DNA of 14,060 bases from Hyphomicrobiaceae bacterium (GCA_020442225.1 JAGRKR010000134.1:1-14060); one strand, 5' to 3'; counted from the first letter of the stretch, positions 1 through 7,083 are shown. Made by a program: numbers and translations. Notes: generated by a model not told the origin, from the letters alone.

Positions 1-441
1 CTCGACGGCGGGCGCATCAACATCGGCGCCTGCTCGCTCGGCGGCGCCTGGGCGGCGCTCGACAAGGCCACCGCCTATGTGGCTGAGCGCAAGGCTTTCG
101 GGCAGCCGATCGGCGCCTTGCAGTCGGTGCAGTTCACCCTCGCCGACATGGCGAGCGACTTGGAGGCGGCGCGTCTCATGATCTGGCGGGCGGCCGACGC
201 CCTCGATCGCGCCGACCCGCAGGCCTCCATGTATTCCGCCATGGCCAAGCGTTACGCCACGGACCTCGGCTTCGAGGTATGCAATCGGGCGCTGCAACTC
301 CACGGCGGCTACGGCTACCTCAAGGACTACGGCCTCGAGAAGCTCGTGCGCGATCTGCGCGTGCACCAGATCCTCGAGGGCACCAACGAGATCATGCGCC
401 TCGTCGTCTCCCGCCGCCTTGCCTCCGGCAACCGGGGGTGA
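1..441 (+). CDS. Acyl-CoA dehydrogenase, C-terminal part (isobutyryl-CoA dehydrogenase type), 5' truncated by the window
   Basis: The frame is open from base 1 and ends at TGA 439-441, giving 146 residues of a protein whose family is about 380 long, so the N-terminal and middle domains lie outside the window. The visible part is the C-terminal helical domain of an FAD acyl-CoA dehydrogenase: an RINIGACSLGGA segment, then ERKAFGQPIGALQSVQF, the ALQLHGGYGY segment, and QILEGTNEIMRL near the end. The Glu of EGTNEIM is the catalytic base position in the MCAD/isobutyryl-CoA dehydrogenase branch. The enzyme would oxidise a short branched acyl-CoA to its enoyl-CoA in the cytoplasm, passing electrons to ETF. 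The next two genes catalyse later steps of valine breakdown, which favours isobutyryl-CoA (giving methacrylyl-CoA) as substrate. Family assignment is firm; the exact substrate is inferred from context. Confidence 0.93.
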   Translation, partial: LDGGRINIGACSLGGAWAALDKATAYVAERKAFGQPIGALQSVQFTLADMASDLEAARLMIWRAADALDRADPQASMYSAMAKRYATDLGFEVCNRALQLHGGYGYLKDYGLEKLVRDLRVHQILEGTNEIMRLVVSRRLASGNRG

Positions 442-487
442 GGCCTACGCACGCTCACGGATCGCAACAGGACCTCCGAAACATCTC

Positions 488-1546
488 ATGACATCGCCTG
501 AGACCATCATCCGCCGCGAGGGGCGGGCCGGACGCATCACGCTCAACCGGCCGAAGGCGCTCAATGCGCTCACCTACGAGCAGGTGCTCGAGATTTCGCG
601 GGCGCTTGCCGCCTGGCGCGACGACCCCACCGTCGCGCTCGTCATCCTCGACGGCGCCGGCGAGCGGGGGCTGTGCGCCGGCGGCGACATCCGCTCGCTC
701 TACGAAAGCGCCAGGGAAGGCTCCGGCCTCGCCCGTCGCTTCTGGCGCGACGAGTACGTGCTCAATGCCGCCATCGGCCGCTATCCGAAGCCCTACGTTG
801 CCTTCATGGACGGTATCGTCATGGGCGGCGGCATCGGGCTGTCCGCGCACGCCTCCCATCGTCTGGTGACGGAGCGCTCGGTCCTTGCCATGCCGGAGAC
901 GGGCATCGGCCTCATCCCCGACGTCGGCGGCACCTGGCTGCTCGCACACGCGCCCGGCAACACGGGGCTGTATCTCGGCCTCACCGGGCAGCGCATGGAC
1001 GCGGCGGATGCCATCCATGCCGGCTTCGCCGATACTCAGGTGCCGTCTCAGCGTCTCGCGGAGCTCGCCGACCGGCTGGCCAACGGCAGCGCGCCGGTCG
1101 ACGAGATCATCGCAGAGTTCGCCGTGCCGCCAGGCGAGGCGAGCCTCTCCGTACATCGCGCCGAGATCGACCGGGCCTTTGCGCACGACACGGTGGAGGC
1201 CTGCCATGCCGCGCTCGGCGCCGTCTCCGGGGCGTGGGCGCAGAAGGCCGATGCGGAGCTGGCGCGCCACTCGCCCATCGGCATGAAGGCAACCTTTGCG
1301 GCAATCCATGGCGCGCGCCGGCTTGCCGCGCTCGAGGATGCGCTGCGCGTCGAATTCCGTCTTGCGGTGCGCCTGTTCGAGAAGGGTGAGTTCATCGAGG
1401 GCATCCGCGCGCTCGTCATCGACAAGGACAAGGCGCCGCGCTGGCAGCCGCCGCGCCTCGAGGAGGTCGGCGCCGAAATGGTCGCGGCCCTGCTCGCACC
1501 CATGCCGGCGGGCGAAGAGCTGGCGCTGACCGCACCAGATGCCTGA
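488..1546 (+). CDS. 3-hydroxyisobutyryl-CoA hydrolase (crotonase superfamily)
   Basis: A 352-residue protein, the usual length for HIBCH and longer than plain enoyl-CoA hydratases. It hydrolyses 3-hydroxyisobutyryl-CoA to 3-hydroxyisobutyrate and CoA in valine catabolism. Visible features are the N-terminal NRPKALNALT, the oxyanion-hole segment GLCAGGDIRSLYE (about 62-73), MDGIVMGGGIGLS (about 108-119), and LAMPETGIGLIPDVGGTW (133-150). E137 and D145 match the Glu/Asp pair characteristic of the hydrolase branch. The first hydratase glutamate position is not Glu, as expected for a hydrolase. The ATG at 488 is preferred over the upstream in-frame TTG at 419, because the protein aligns from MTSPETI and TTG 419 lies inside the dehydrogenase gene. 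The gap to the preceding gene is 46 bp, which suggests one operon. Assignment is strong from motif and neighbours. Confidence 0.93.
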   Translation: MTSPETIIRREGRAGRITLNRPKALNALTYEQVLEISRALAAWRDDPTVALVILDGAGERGLCAGGDIRSLYESAREGSGLARRFWRDEYVLNAAIGRYPKPYVAFMDGIVMGGGIGLSAHASHRLVTERSVLAMPETGIGLIPDVGGTWLLAHAPGNTGLYLGLTGQRMDAADAIHAGFADTQVPSQRLAELADRLANGSAPVDEIIAEFAVPPGEASLSVHRAEIDRAFAHDTVEACHAALGAVSGAWAQKADAELARHSPIGMKATFAAIHGARRLAALEDALRVEFRLAVRLFEKGEFIEGIRALVIDKDKAPRWQPPRLEEVGAEMVAALLAPMPAGEELALTAPDA

Positions 1547-1638
1547 GCCTTTCGGTCGCGCCGGCTTGTGTCGGCCGCCGCCTTGCGCAAGCATGGCCGG
1601 CAGAACGAGGCTTGCAATTCACGCAACGGGAGAGACGC

Positions 1639-2526
1639 ATGTCACGCATCGGCTTCATCGGTCTCGGCAACATGGGGCTGCCCATGGCCGGCAATCTCGT
1701 CAAGGCGGGCCACGAGGTCACGGGCTTCGACGTCGTGGCGGGCAATCTCGACAAGGCTGGCACCCGTGGCGTCAAGAGAGCAGCCAGCGCCGCAGAGGCG
1801 GCGGGTAACGCGGATCTCGTCGTCACGATGCTGCCGGCCGGCAAGGATACGCTCGCCGTCTACGAGGGCGCCGGTACGCTCGCTGCGGCCGCCAAGGGCA
1901 CGGTTTTCGTCGATTGCTCAACCATCGATGTCGCGTCGGCGCGACGCGCACACGAGTTGGCCGCTGCTGCGGGCATGCCCTCGCTGGATTGTCCGGTCTC
2001 GGGCGGGGTCGGCGGCGCGGAGGCCGCGACACTCACGCTCATGGCGGGCGGCAGCACGGCGGCGTTCGAGCGGGCGCGGCCCTATCTGGAGAAGGTCGGC
2101 CGCAAGGTGGTGCACTGCGGCGACGCTGGCGCCGGTCAGGCCGCCAAGATCTGCAACAACATGATCCTCGGCGTCAGCATGATCGCCGTCTGCGAGGCGT
2201 TCGTCCTGGCGGAGAAGCTCGGACTATCGAAGGAAGCGCTGTTCGACGTCGCGTCGACGTCCTCGGGCCAATGCTGGTCGATCACCAGCTACTGCCCTGT
2301 GCCGGGGCCCGTTCCGACCTCGCCGGCCAACAACGACTACAAGCCGGGGTTCGCCGTCGCCCTGATGACCAAGGACCTGGCTCTTGCGCAGGAGGCGGCC
2401 CGCTCCTCGGGCTCGCCGACGCCGATGGGTGCGGCCGCCGCTCAGCTGTACCGTCTGTTCGAGGCGGCAGGGCACGGCGGCGACGACTTCTCCGGCATCA
2501 TCAGGATGATGCGCGGCGAGGTCTGA
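1639..2526 (+). CDS. mmsB: 3-hydroxyisobutyrate dehydrogenase
   Basis: A 295-residue NAD-dependent beta-hydroxyacid dehydrogenase that oxidises 3-hydroxyisobutyrate to methylmalonate semialdehyde, the step after the preceding hydrolase. The N-terminal Rossmann fingerprint GFIGLGNMG is at residues 5-13, DCPVSGGVGGAE (117-128) forms the substrate-binding loop, and GAGQAAKICNN (164-174) carries the catalytic lysine K170. K245-D246 in MTKDLALA is the conserved cofactor/substrate-site lysine region. Length matches the family. The ATG at 1639 follows a GGGAGAG ribosome site (1628-1634); the in-frame upstream start near 1612 would add nine residues before the Rossmann strand and is less likely. The 92-bp spacer to the previous gene has no clear promoter. 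Related tartronate semialdehyde reductases share the fold, but the neighbours favour the valine route. Confidence 0.92.
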   Translation: MSRIGFIGLGNMGLPMAGNLVKAGHEVTGFDVVAGNLDKAGTRGVKRAASAAEAAGNADLVVTMLPAGKDTLAVYEGAGTLAAAAKGTVFVDCSTIDVASARRAHELAAAAGMPSLDCPVSGGVGGAEAATLTLMAGGSTAAFERARPYLEKVGRKVVHCGDAGAGQAAKICNNMILGVSMIAVCEAFVLAEKLGLSKEALFDVASTSSGQCWSITSYCPVPGPVPTSPANNDYKPGFAVALMTKDLALAQEAARSSGSPTPMGAAAAQLYRLFEAAGHGGDDFSGIIRMMRGEV

Positions 2527-2549
2527 GGCGGCAGCCAGGGCGCCCTCAG
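2523..2549. terminator. Hairpin at the convergent gene ends (possible bidirectional terminator)
   Basis: CTGAGGCG (2523-2530) pairs with CGCCCTCAG (2541-2549) as an 8-bp stem with one bulged C and a 10-base loop. It contains the TGA of mmsB (2524-2526) and, on the other strand, the TGA of the proposed small gene (2546-2548). No T tract follows on either side, so intrinsic termination is uncertain. It may instead mark the mRNA 3' end. Confidence 0.35.
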
Positions 2550-2746
2550 GGCAGGCGTGTCGGCTGGCTGGTCTCGGCAACGAGGCGTTGGCGCTCGCGG
2601 CCGGCATCGGCGCGAGGATCCTCGGCGAGAGGCCTGACGAAGCGCCTGTCGGGCCTCCTGCTTGCCGGCTCGTTTGCGGGCTCGCGCGTGGTGGCGTGCA
2701 CTTTCGCGAGCACGCGGGCATAGGCTGTGAAGCTGAGGCTGGTCAT
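2546..2746 (-). CDS. Possible small basic protein, 66 aa, unknown function
   Basis: I do not recognise this protein. The minus-strand ORF starts at ATG 2744-2746, reads MTSLSFTAYARVLAKVHATT at the N-terminus and ends at TGA 2546-2548. It is rich in Arg, Pro and Glu after residue 18, with no membrane segment or signal peptide. Support for a real gene comes from three things. A near-perfect Shine-Dalgarno GGGAGGAG (2752-2759) lies 5 bases before the ATG. By eye about 80% of third codon positions are G or C, like the neighbours. It also ends head-to-head with mmsB at a shared hairpin. Against it, the C-terminal half is low in complexity, no homologue can be checked here, and a 75-residue ORF overlaps it on the other strand. 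In GC-rich DNA such ORFs arise by chance. Confidence 0.45.
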   Translation of the reverse strand: MTSLSFTAYARVLAKVHATTREPANEPASRRPDRRFVRPLAEDPRADAGRERQRLVAETSQPTRLP

Positions 2747-2759
2747 GGTCACTCCTCCC
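2747..2759 (-). promoter_or_regulatory. Strong ribosome binding site for the 66-aa ORF
   Basis: Read on the minus strand, GGGAGGAG (2752-2759) is followed by five bases and ATG. It is as good a Shine-Dalgarno as any in this window and is the main reason to take the small ORF seriously and to choose this start over in-frame upstream starts. Confidence 0.5.
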
Positions 2760-2967
2760 ATTAGGGTTGCGGCCTTGCATATGCCCATCCTGCGGCGCAA
2801 AGTGTTAACAGCGCCTCGCTGGCGTCTTGCGAAGGCGATCGAACGGTGGCTTGGCTTTCCGCCTGCTGAACCGACTCTTAAGGCGGGCGGTCAATTGCCG
2901 ACAGCCAGCGTTTCCGCGGCGCTAACCCAGTCGCCGCCCGTCACGCCTGCATAGAGGGAGGATCGGC
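2760..2967. other. Intergenic region upstream of the haloacid dehalogenase gene
   Basis: This is the shared upstream region of the small minus-strand ORF and the plus-strand dehalogenase. It is somewhat richer in A/T than the genes, with stretches such as AAAGTGTTAACAG (2799-2811) and TCTTAAG (2876-2882). On the minus strand TTGACC resembles a -35 box around 2888-2893, but no convincing -10 follows at normal spacing. AGGGAGGA (2955-2962) is the ribosome site of the dehalogenase. I see no coding region or RNA gene that I can support. Confidence 0.4.
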
Positions 2968-3636
2968 ATGAGCCCGCCCAGAACCTATGTTTTCGATGCC
3001 TACGGCACATTGTTCGACGTGCACTCGGCAGCGGCAAAGCACAAGGACGCTATCGGCCCCGTCTGGGATCGCATGTCCCAGACCTGGCGCACGAAGCATC
3101 TCGAGTACACTTGGATTCATGCGCAGACCGGGCGCATGACCACCTTCTGGACGTTGACCGAGCGAAGCCTCGACTATGCGATTGCCAGTGTCGGCGGCAT
3201 CCCGGCCGGGACGCGGGCGAAGCTGCTCGAGGCCTATCGTGTCCTCGATGCCTATCCCGAGGTCGCGGAGGTGCTTGCGGGTCTGCGAGCCAAGGGCGCG
3301 AAACTGGCGATCCTGTCCAACGGCGATCCCGACATGCTGGAGAGCGCCGTCGGCTCGGCGGGGCTCGGGCCGTTGCTCGATGCCGTCATCTCGGTGAGCG
3401 AGGCGGGCATCTTCAAGCCGGCGGCGAGCGTCTACGCCCTCGCCACGCGGCGTTTCGGCGTGGCACCGGCGGAGGTCTCGTTCCAGTCGTCGAACCGCTG
3501 GGACATCGCCGGCGCGAAAGTATTCGGCTGTCGCTGCGTGTGGATCAACCGCATGGCCGCTCCCGACGAGTACCCGGACATGGCCCCCGACGGCGTGACC
3601 CGCGACCTGCGCCCGCTACTGGCGGACGCTGCTTGA
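2968..3636 (+). CDS. HAD-family hydrolase, L-2-haloacid dehalogenase (haloacid dehalogenase type II)
   Basis: A 222-residue cytoplasmic HAD hydrolase of the usual length for type II haloacid dehalogenases, which convert L-2-haloacids to D-2-hydroxyacids with inversion. The family catalytic set is all present. D10 is the nucleophile in FDAYGTLFDV, with T14. R41 accepts the leaving halide. S117-N118 follow in LSNGDPDML. K150 lies in IFKPAASVY with Y156, and S174/S175, N176 and D179 lie in QSSNRWDIAGAK. The more common FVSSN reads FQSSN here. ATG 2968 follows AGGGAGGA (2955-2962). The gene stands alone and converges on the CoA-transferase gene with 19 bp between stop codons. The physiological substrate is unknown; many members of this family have never been tested on haloacids, so dehalogenation is a family-based prediction. 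Confidence 0.88.
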   Translation: MSPPRTYVFDAYGTLFDVHSAAAKHKDAIGPVWDRMSQTWRTKHLEYTWIHAQTGRMTTFWTLTERSLDYAIASVGGIPAGTRAKLLEAYRVLDAYPEVAEVLAGLRAKGAKLAILSNGDPDMLESAVGSAGLGPLLDAVISVSEAGIFKPAASVYALATRRFGVAPAEVSFQSSNRWDIAGAKVFGCRCVWINRMAAPDEYPDMAPDGVTRDLRPLLADAA

Positions 3637-3655
3637 CGAGACGCAGCTCGGGCGT

Positions 3656-4876
3656 TCAGCCCTTGGGCTCCGCGGCAGCGCCGCTCCGGATCATCGCGTC
3701 GATCTCGGCCGACGTATAGCCGACCTCGGCGAGAACCTCGCGCGTGTGCTGGCCGTGCAGCGGCGCCGGTCGATGCACGCCGCCCGGCGTTTGCGAGTAC
3801 TTGACCGGCAGTCCGATGGTCTGCACCGAGCCGGCGCGTGGATGCTCGACGGTCGGCGTCATGTTGCGCGCCGCCGTCTGCGGGTGGGTGTGCATCTCCT
3901 TGACAGACAGCACCGGGCCGGCCGGGACACCGGCATCGGCGAGGATGGCCAGCCATTCCGCCGTCGTGCGCGTCTCGAGCCGGCTTTCGAACTCGGCGAC
4001 GAGGGCCGGGAGGTTGCTCATGCGGCCACCGTTGAGCTTGAAGCGCGGGTCCTCGGCCAGATGCTCGGCGCCGATCACCTTGAGCACGCGCGCCCAATTG
4101 CGCTGGTTGGAGCCGCCGATATTGATCCAGCCGTCCTTGGTGCGGAACGACTGGTAGGGCGCATTCAAGGGATGGGCCGAGCCGAGAGGACCCGGCGCCA
4201 CGCCCGTCGCGAAGGTGATGGCCGACTGCCAGTAGGTATGCGTGACGCCGGCCTCGAACAGCGATGTGTCGACGAGTTGGCCTTCGCCGGTCTTGAGCTT
4301 GTGCGCGTAGGCGGCCGAGATGCCCATGGCCAGCAGGATGCCGGCGGTGATGTCGCAAACGGGCGGGCCGACCTTGCAGGGCGCGCGGCCCGGCCCTTCG
4401 CCCGTCACCGACATCAGGCCCGACATGCCCTGTGCGATGAGATCGTAGCCGCCCTGCTCGGCCAGTGGTCCCGTGCGCCCGAAGCCGGAGATGGCGCCGT
4501 AGATGAGGCCGGGATTGATGCGCTTGAGATCCTCGTAGCCGAGCCCCAGTCTCGGCATGGTGTCGCGCCGGTAGTTCTCGGTCAGCACGTCGGCCGAGGC
4601 GACCAGCTTGAGAAGGGCTGCCTTGCCGGCATCGCTCTTGAGGTCGAGCGCGATGCCGCGCTTGTTGCGGTTCATCATCATGAAGGCTGCCGGCTCGCCG
4701 TTGATGTCCGGCGGCAGCATGCGGCGGGTGTCGTCGCCGCCCTCCATCTTCTCGACCTTGACCACATCGGCACCGAGGTCGGCGAGCATCAAGCCGCAGA
4801 CCGGCCCGGCCATCACGTGGCAGAGCTCGATGACCCGCATGCCGTGGAGTGGTCCCCGGACCTCGCCGTGCGCCAT
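3656..4876 (-). CDS. CaiB/BaiF family (class III) CoA-transferase
   Basis: A 406-residue class III CoA-transferase, which moves CoA between carboxylic acids through an aspartyl intermediate. Evidence is the N-terminal GMRVIELCHVMAGPVCGLML (12-31) followed by LGADVVKVE (34-42), the segment NRNKRGIALDLK (69-80), LTENYRRDTM (98-107), and GGYDLIAQGMSGLMS (142-156), where D145 is the expected catalytic aspartate. PRFKLNGGRMSNL near residue 290 is also typical. The start at ATG 4874-4876 follows a GGGAG-type site; an in-frame start at 4906 would add ten residues and overlap the preceding gene's end. It is the last gene of a three-gene minus-strand operon, 26 bp after the crotonase gene. The acid substrates cannot be read from sequence. 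It would activate or recycle an acid for the crotonase-like neighbour, which is an inference. Confidence 0.92.
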   Translation of the reverse strand: MAHGEVRGPLHGMRVIELCHVMAGPVCGLMLADLGADVVKVEKMEGGDDTRRMLPPDINGEPAAFMMMNRNKRGIALDLKSDAGKAALLKLVASADVLTENYRRDTMPRLGLGYEDLKRINPGLIYGAISGFGRTGPLAEQGGYDLIAQGMSGLMSVTGEGPGRAPCKVGPPVCDITAGILLAMGISAAYAHKLKTGEGQLVDTSLFEAGVTHTYWQSAITFATGVAPGPLGSAHPLNAPYQSFRTKDGWINIGGSNQRNWARVLKVIGAEHLAEDPRFKLNGGRMSNLPALVAEFESRLETRTTAEWLAILADAGVPAGPVLSVKEMHTHPQTAARNMTPTVEHPRAGSVQTIGLPVKYSQTPGGVHRPAPLHGQHTREVLAEVGYTSAEIDAMIRSGAAAEPKG

Positions 4877-4902
4877 CTCTTCGTCTCCCTCTCTGACTCG
4901 CC

Positions 4903-5694
4903 TCAACGACCCGTCCAGTTCGGCGGGCGCTTGGACAGGAACGCCTCGAGGCCTTCCCGGAAATCGGCACTACCGTAGCACTGGTGGATGAGGTCGCGGT
5001 CGTCGATCTTCGGACCGCCTGCCCTCATGCGCGCCAGAAGCTGCTTGGTGATGCGCAGCGTCAGGGGGGCCAGGCCGGCAATCTGGCGGGCGAGCTCGAG
5101 GGCGCGTGCAAGCACCGCATCGTGGTCGTCGCACAGCTCGCTGACGAGGCCGATCGCCTGCGCCTCGTTGGCGTCGACCAGCCGGGCCGTGAAAATCATC
5201 TCGACGACGCGCGCCTCGCCGACCAGCGACACCAGCCGCGCCAGGCTGGCGGCGGACAGGCAGTTGCCGAGCGTCCGCGCGATGGGGAAGCCGAACTTGG
5301 TATCGCGCGTAGCCAGCCTGAGGTCGCAGCAGGCGGCGATGGCCGAGCCACCGCCGGTGCAGGCGCCGGAGATGGCGGCGATGGTCGGCAGCGGGCAGGA
5401 CGAGATGGCGTCGAGGATGCCTTCCACCTTCGCCTCGTAGGCGAGCCCGTCGTCGCCGCCCTTGAAGGCGCGGAACAGCGAGATGTCGGTGCCGGCGGCG
5501 AAGGCGCGGCCGCCGGCGCCCGTCATGACGATCGCCTTGACCGAGCCGTCGGTCGGTGCGGCCGAGCAGATGGCGGCAAGCTGCTCGTACATTTCGAAGG
5601 TGAAGGCGTTGCGCGCCTTCGGCCGGTTGAAGGTGACGAGGCCGATGCCATCGGTCACCTCGTACAGGATTTCGCTCTCGGGGCGGTCGCTCAT
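4903..5694 (-). CDS. Enoyl-CoA hydratase/isomerase family protein without the usual catalytic glutamates
   Basis: A 263-residue crotonase-fold protein. NRPKARNAFT (23-32), GRAFAAGTDIS (62-72) and ISGACTGGGSAIAACCDLR (108-126) form the CoA-binding and oxyanion-hole elements. By eye alignment to rat mitochondrial enoyl-CoA hydratase, the two acid/base glutamates (E144 and E164 there) fall on A118 and I138, in GGGSAIA and FGFPIARTLGN. Simple hydratase activity is therefore unlikely. The enzyme could be an isomerase, lyase, decarboxylase or hydrolase of an acyl-CoA. The start at ATG 5692-5694 is set by GGAGGAG (5699-5705), which lies in the 13-bp gap after the aminotransferase stop. The longer open frame extending upstream lies in the aminotransferase gene and is a shadow. 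It is the middle gene of the operon, and its partner CoA-transferase follows directly. Family is certain; the reaction is not known. Confidence 0.9.
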   Translation of the reverse strand: MSDRPESEILYEVTDGIGLVTFNRPKARNAFTFEMYEQLAAICSAAPTDGSVKAIVMTGAGGRAFAAGTDISLFRAFKGGDDGLAYEAKVEGILDAISSCPLPTIAAISGACTGGGSAIAACCDLRLATRDTKFGFPIARTLGNCLSAASLARLVSLVGEARVVEMIFTARLVDANEAQAIGLVSELCDDHDAVLARALELARQIAGLAPLTLRITKQLLARMRAGGPKIDDRDLIHQCYGSADFREGLEAFLSKRPPNWTGR

Positions 5695-5707
5695 CGTGCT
5701 CCTCCGC

Positions 5708-6886
5708 TCAGGCATGATCAGCAAGGTAGCGCATGGCGGCCGCCACGCCACCCGCCGTGTGCGGCACGCCCGCGAGACCGAGGCCCATCTCGACGCCGGC
5801 CAGTGCGCCGATGATCGTGAGATCGTTGGTGTCGCCGAGATGGCCGATGCGGAAGACCTTGCCGGACACTTTCGACAGCCCCGTGCCGAGCGACATGTCG
5901 AACCGCTCGAGCACGATCTTACGGAAGGCGTCGGCGTCATGGCCTTCCGGCATCAGCACGGCCGTGAGAACCGGCGAGTGGTAGCGCGGATCGCGGCAGA
6001 GGTTCTCGAGGCCCCAGGCGGCGACGGCCCGGCGCACCGCCTCGCCGTGGCGGGCGTGGCGGGCGAAGACCCGGTCGAGTCCCTCCTCGTGGAGCATGTC
6101 GATGGCCTCGGCGAGGCCGTAAAGCAGGTTCGTCGCCGGCGTGTAGGGGAAAAACCCGTTTTTGTTGTTGGCCAGCATCTCCTCCCACGACCAGAAGAGG
6201 CGCGGCATGCGCGAGGCCTTGGCGGCGGCGAGCGCCTTGTCGCTGACGGCGTTGAAGGAGATGCCGGGCGGCAGCATCAGGCCCTTCTGTGAGCCCGACA
6301 CCGTGACGTCGACGCCCCATTCGTCATGGCGATAGTCGGCCGAGGCGAGCGAGGAGATGGTGTCGACCATGAGCAGCGCCGGATGGCGCGCGGCATCGAC
6401 CGCCTTGCGGATCTCGTCGATGCGCGACAGCGCGCCGGTCGACGTCTCGTTGTGGACGACGCAGACGGCCTTGATGGCGTGCGCCTTGTCCTCGCGCAGG
6501 CGCGTTTCGATCGCGGCGGCATCGGCGCCGCCGCGCCAATCGGAGGCGATGAACTCCGGTTCGAGGCCGAGGCGCTTCGCCATGCTGCACCAGAGCGTGG
6601 CGAAGTGCCCCGTCTCGTACATGAGCACGCGGTCGCCCGGCGAAAGCACGTTGGCGAGCGCCGCCTCCCAGGCGCCCGTCCCAGAGGCCGGGAAGATGAT
6701 CACCGGCTGGCGGGTCTTGAAGATCGACTTGATGCCCTCGAGCACGCGCTTGCCGAGCGCCTGGAAGTCCGGCCCGCGATGATCGATGACGGCGCTCGAC
6801 ATGGCGCGGAGGATGCGGTCGGGGACGGGGGTCGGCCCGGGGATCTGCAGGAAGTGGCGACCAGCGCGGCGGGGCTCGTTCGACAT
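5708..6886 (-). CDS. Class V aminotransferase, serine-glyoxylate/alanine-glyoxylate type
   Basis: A 392-residue PLP enzyme of fold type I, normal length for serine-glyoxylate aminotransferases. Landmarks are QIPGPTPVP (14-22), DHRGPDF (35-41), the phosphate-binding FPASGTGAWEAALANV (65-80), VHNETSTG (144-151), VDTISSLAS (174-182) with D175 for the pyridine nitrogen, and VSGSQKGLMLPPG (196-208) with K201 as the Schiff-base lysine. The family moves amino groups between serine, alanine or aspartate and glyoxylate, giving glycine. BhcA (aspartate-glyoxylate) and 2-aminoethylphosphonate aminotransferases are relatives, but the other beta-hydroxyaspartate-cycle genes are not nearby. The ATG at 6884-6886 follows AAGGAG (6894-6899), seven bases away. 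It is first in the minus-strand operon and divergent from the FAD/Fe-S dehydrogenase, which could supply its 2-oxoacid acceptor. Specificity is inferred. Confidence 0.9.
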   Translation of the reverse strand: MSNEPRRAGRHFLQIPGPTPVPDRILRAMSSAVIDHRGPDFQALGKRVLEGIKSIFKTRQPVIIFPASGTGAWEAALANVLSPGDRVLMYETGHFATLWCSMAKRLGLEPEFIASDWRGGADAAAIETRLREDKAHAIKAVCVVHNETSTGALSRIDEIRKAVDAARHPALLMVDTISSLASADYRHDEWGVDVTVSGSQKGLMLPPGISFNAVSDKALAAAKASRMPRLFWSWEEMLANNKNGFFPYTPATNLLYGLAEAIDMLHEEGLDRVFARHARHGEAVRRAVAAWGLENLCRDPRYHSPVLTAVLMPEGHDADAFRKIVLERFDMSLGTGLSKVSGKVFRIGHLGDTNDLTIIGALAGVEMGLGLAGVPHTAGGVAAAMRYLADHA

Positions 6887-6956
6887 CGTTCGGCTCCTTG
6901 GGACTCGGGCGGCGGAGTGAGATCCGCGCGGTGTGCAGTGTCGGTGCGGTGATCGC

Positions 6957-6975
6957 GCCGAGCGTGCGGCTCGGC
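6957..6975. repeat. 7-bp inverted repeat / hairpin in the aminotransferase leader
   Basis: GCCGAGC (6957-6963) and GCTCGGC (6969-6975) pair perfectly around a five-base loop. It lies about 70 bp upstream of the aminotransferase start, so it would probably be in that mRNA's leader. It could be a structural element or an operator. GC-rich DNA gives such stems often, so significance is modest. Confidence 0.4.
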
Positions 6976-7067
6976 CGCGCGTCGGACAGGTCGTGTTGTG
7001 AGGCACCCAGCCTCCGCCACGACCCATGCTTGGGCCTTGCGCAGGGGCACGCTTCATGTCATTCGTA

Positions 7068-7083
7068 ATTTTGAATGCAAAAT
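7068..7083. promoter_or_regulatory. Candidate operator, near-palindrome in the divergent promoter region
   Basis: ATTTTGAATGCAAAAT matches its own reverse complement at 14 of 16 positions and has the TTG-N4-CAA layout seen in many GntR/FadR-type operators. It sits in the A/T-rich island of the divergent spacer, 80 bp before the dehydrogenase start and about 180 bp before the aminotransferase start. A GntR/FCD regulator is encoded by the second plus-strand gene, a natural candidate to bind here. The operator role is inferred from layout only. Confidence 0.4.

Noticed and set aside
1582..1591. Palindrome CTTGCGCAAG between the hydrolase and mmsB genes
   Set aside because: It is a perfect 10-bp palindrome, but there is no second copy or promoter context, and short palindromes of this kind are expected by chance.
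455..1594. Long minus-strand open frame opposite the 3-hydroxyisobutyryl-CoA hydrolase gene
   Set aside because: It is antisense to a gene with clear family motifs, its product is Arg/Gly/Ala-rich without a recognisable domain, and such frames are common opposite GC-rich genes.
3658..3669. AGCCC-TT-GGGCT hairpin at the end of the CoA-transferase gene as a terminator
   Set aside because: The stem is only 5 bp with a two-base loop, lies within the coding end, and has no T tract on either strand.
3432..4970. 512-residue minus-strand frame overlapping the CoA-transferase
   Set aside because: It is a shifted frame of the CoA-transferase gene. The product is low in complexity while the other frame carries the complete family motifs.
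5708..6886. Aminotransferase as part of a beta-hydroxyaspartate cycle (BhcA)
   Set aside because: The dehydratase, aldolase and imine reductase genes of that cycle are absent from the neighbourhood.
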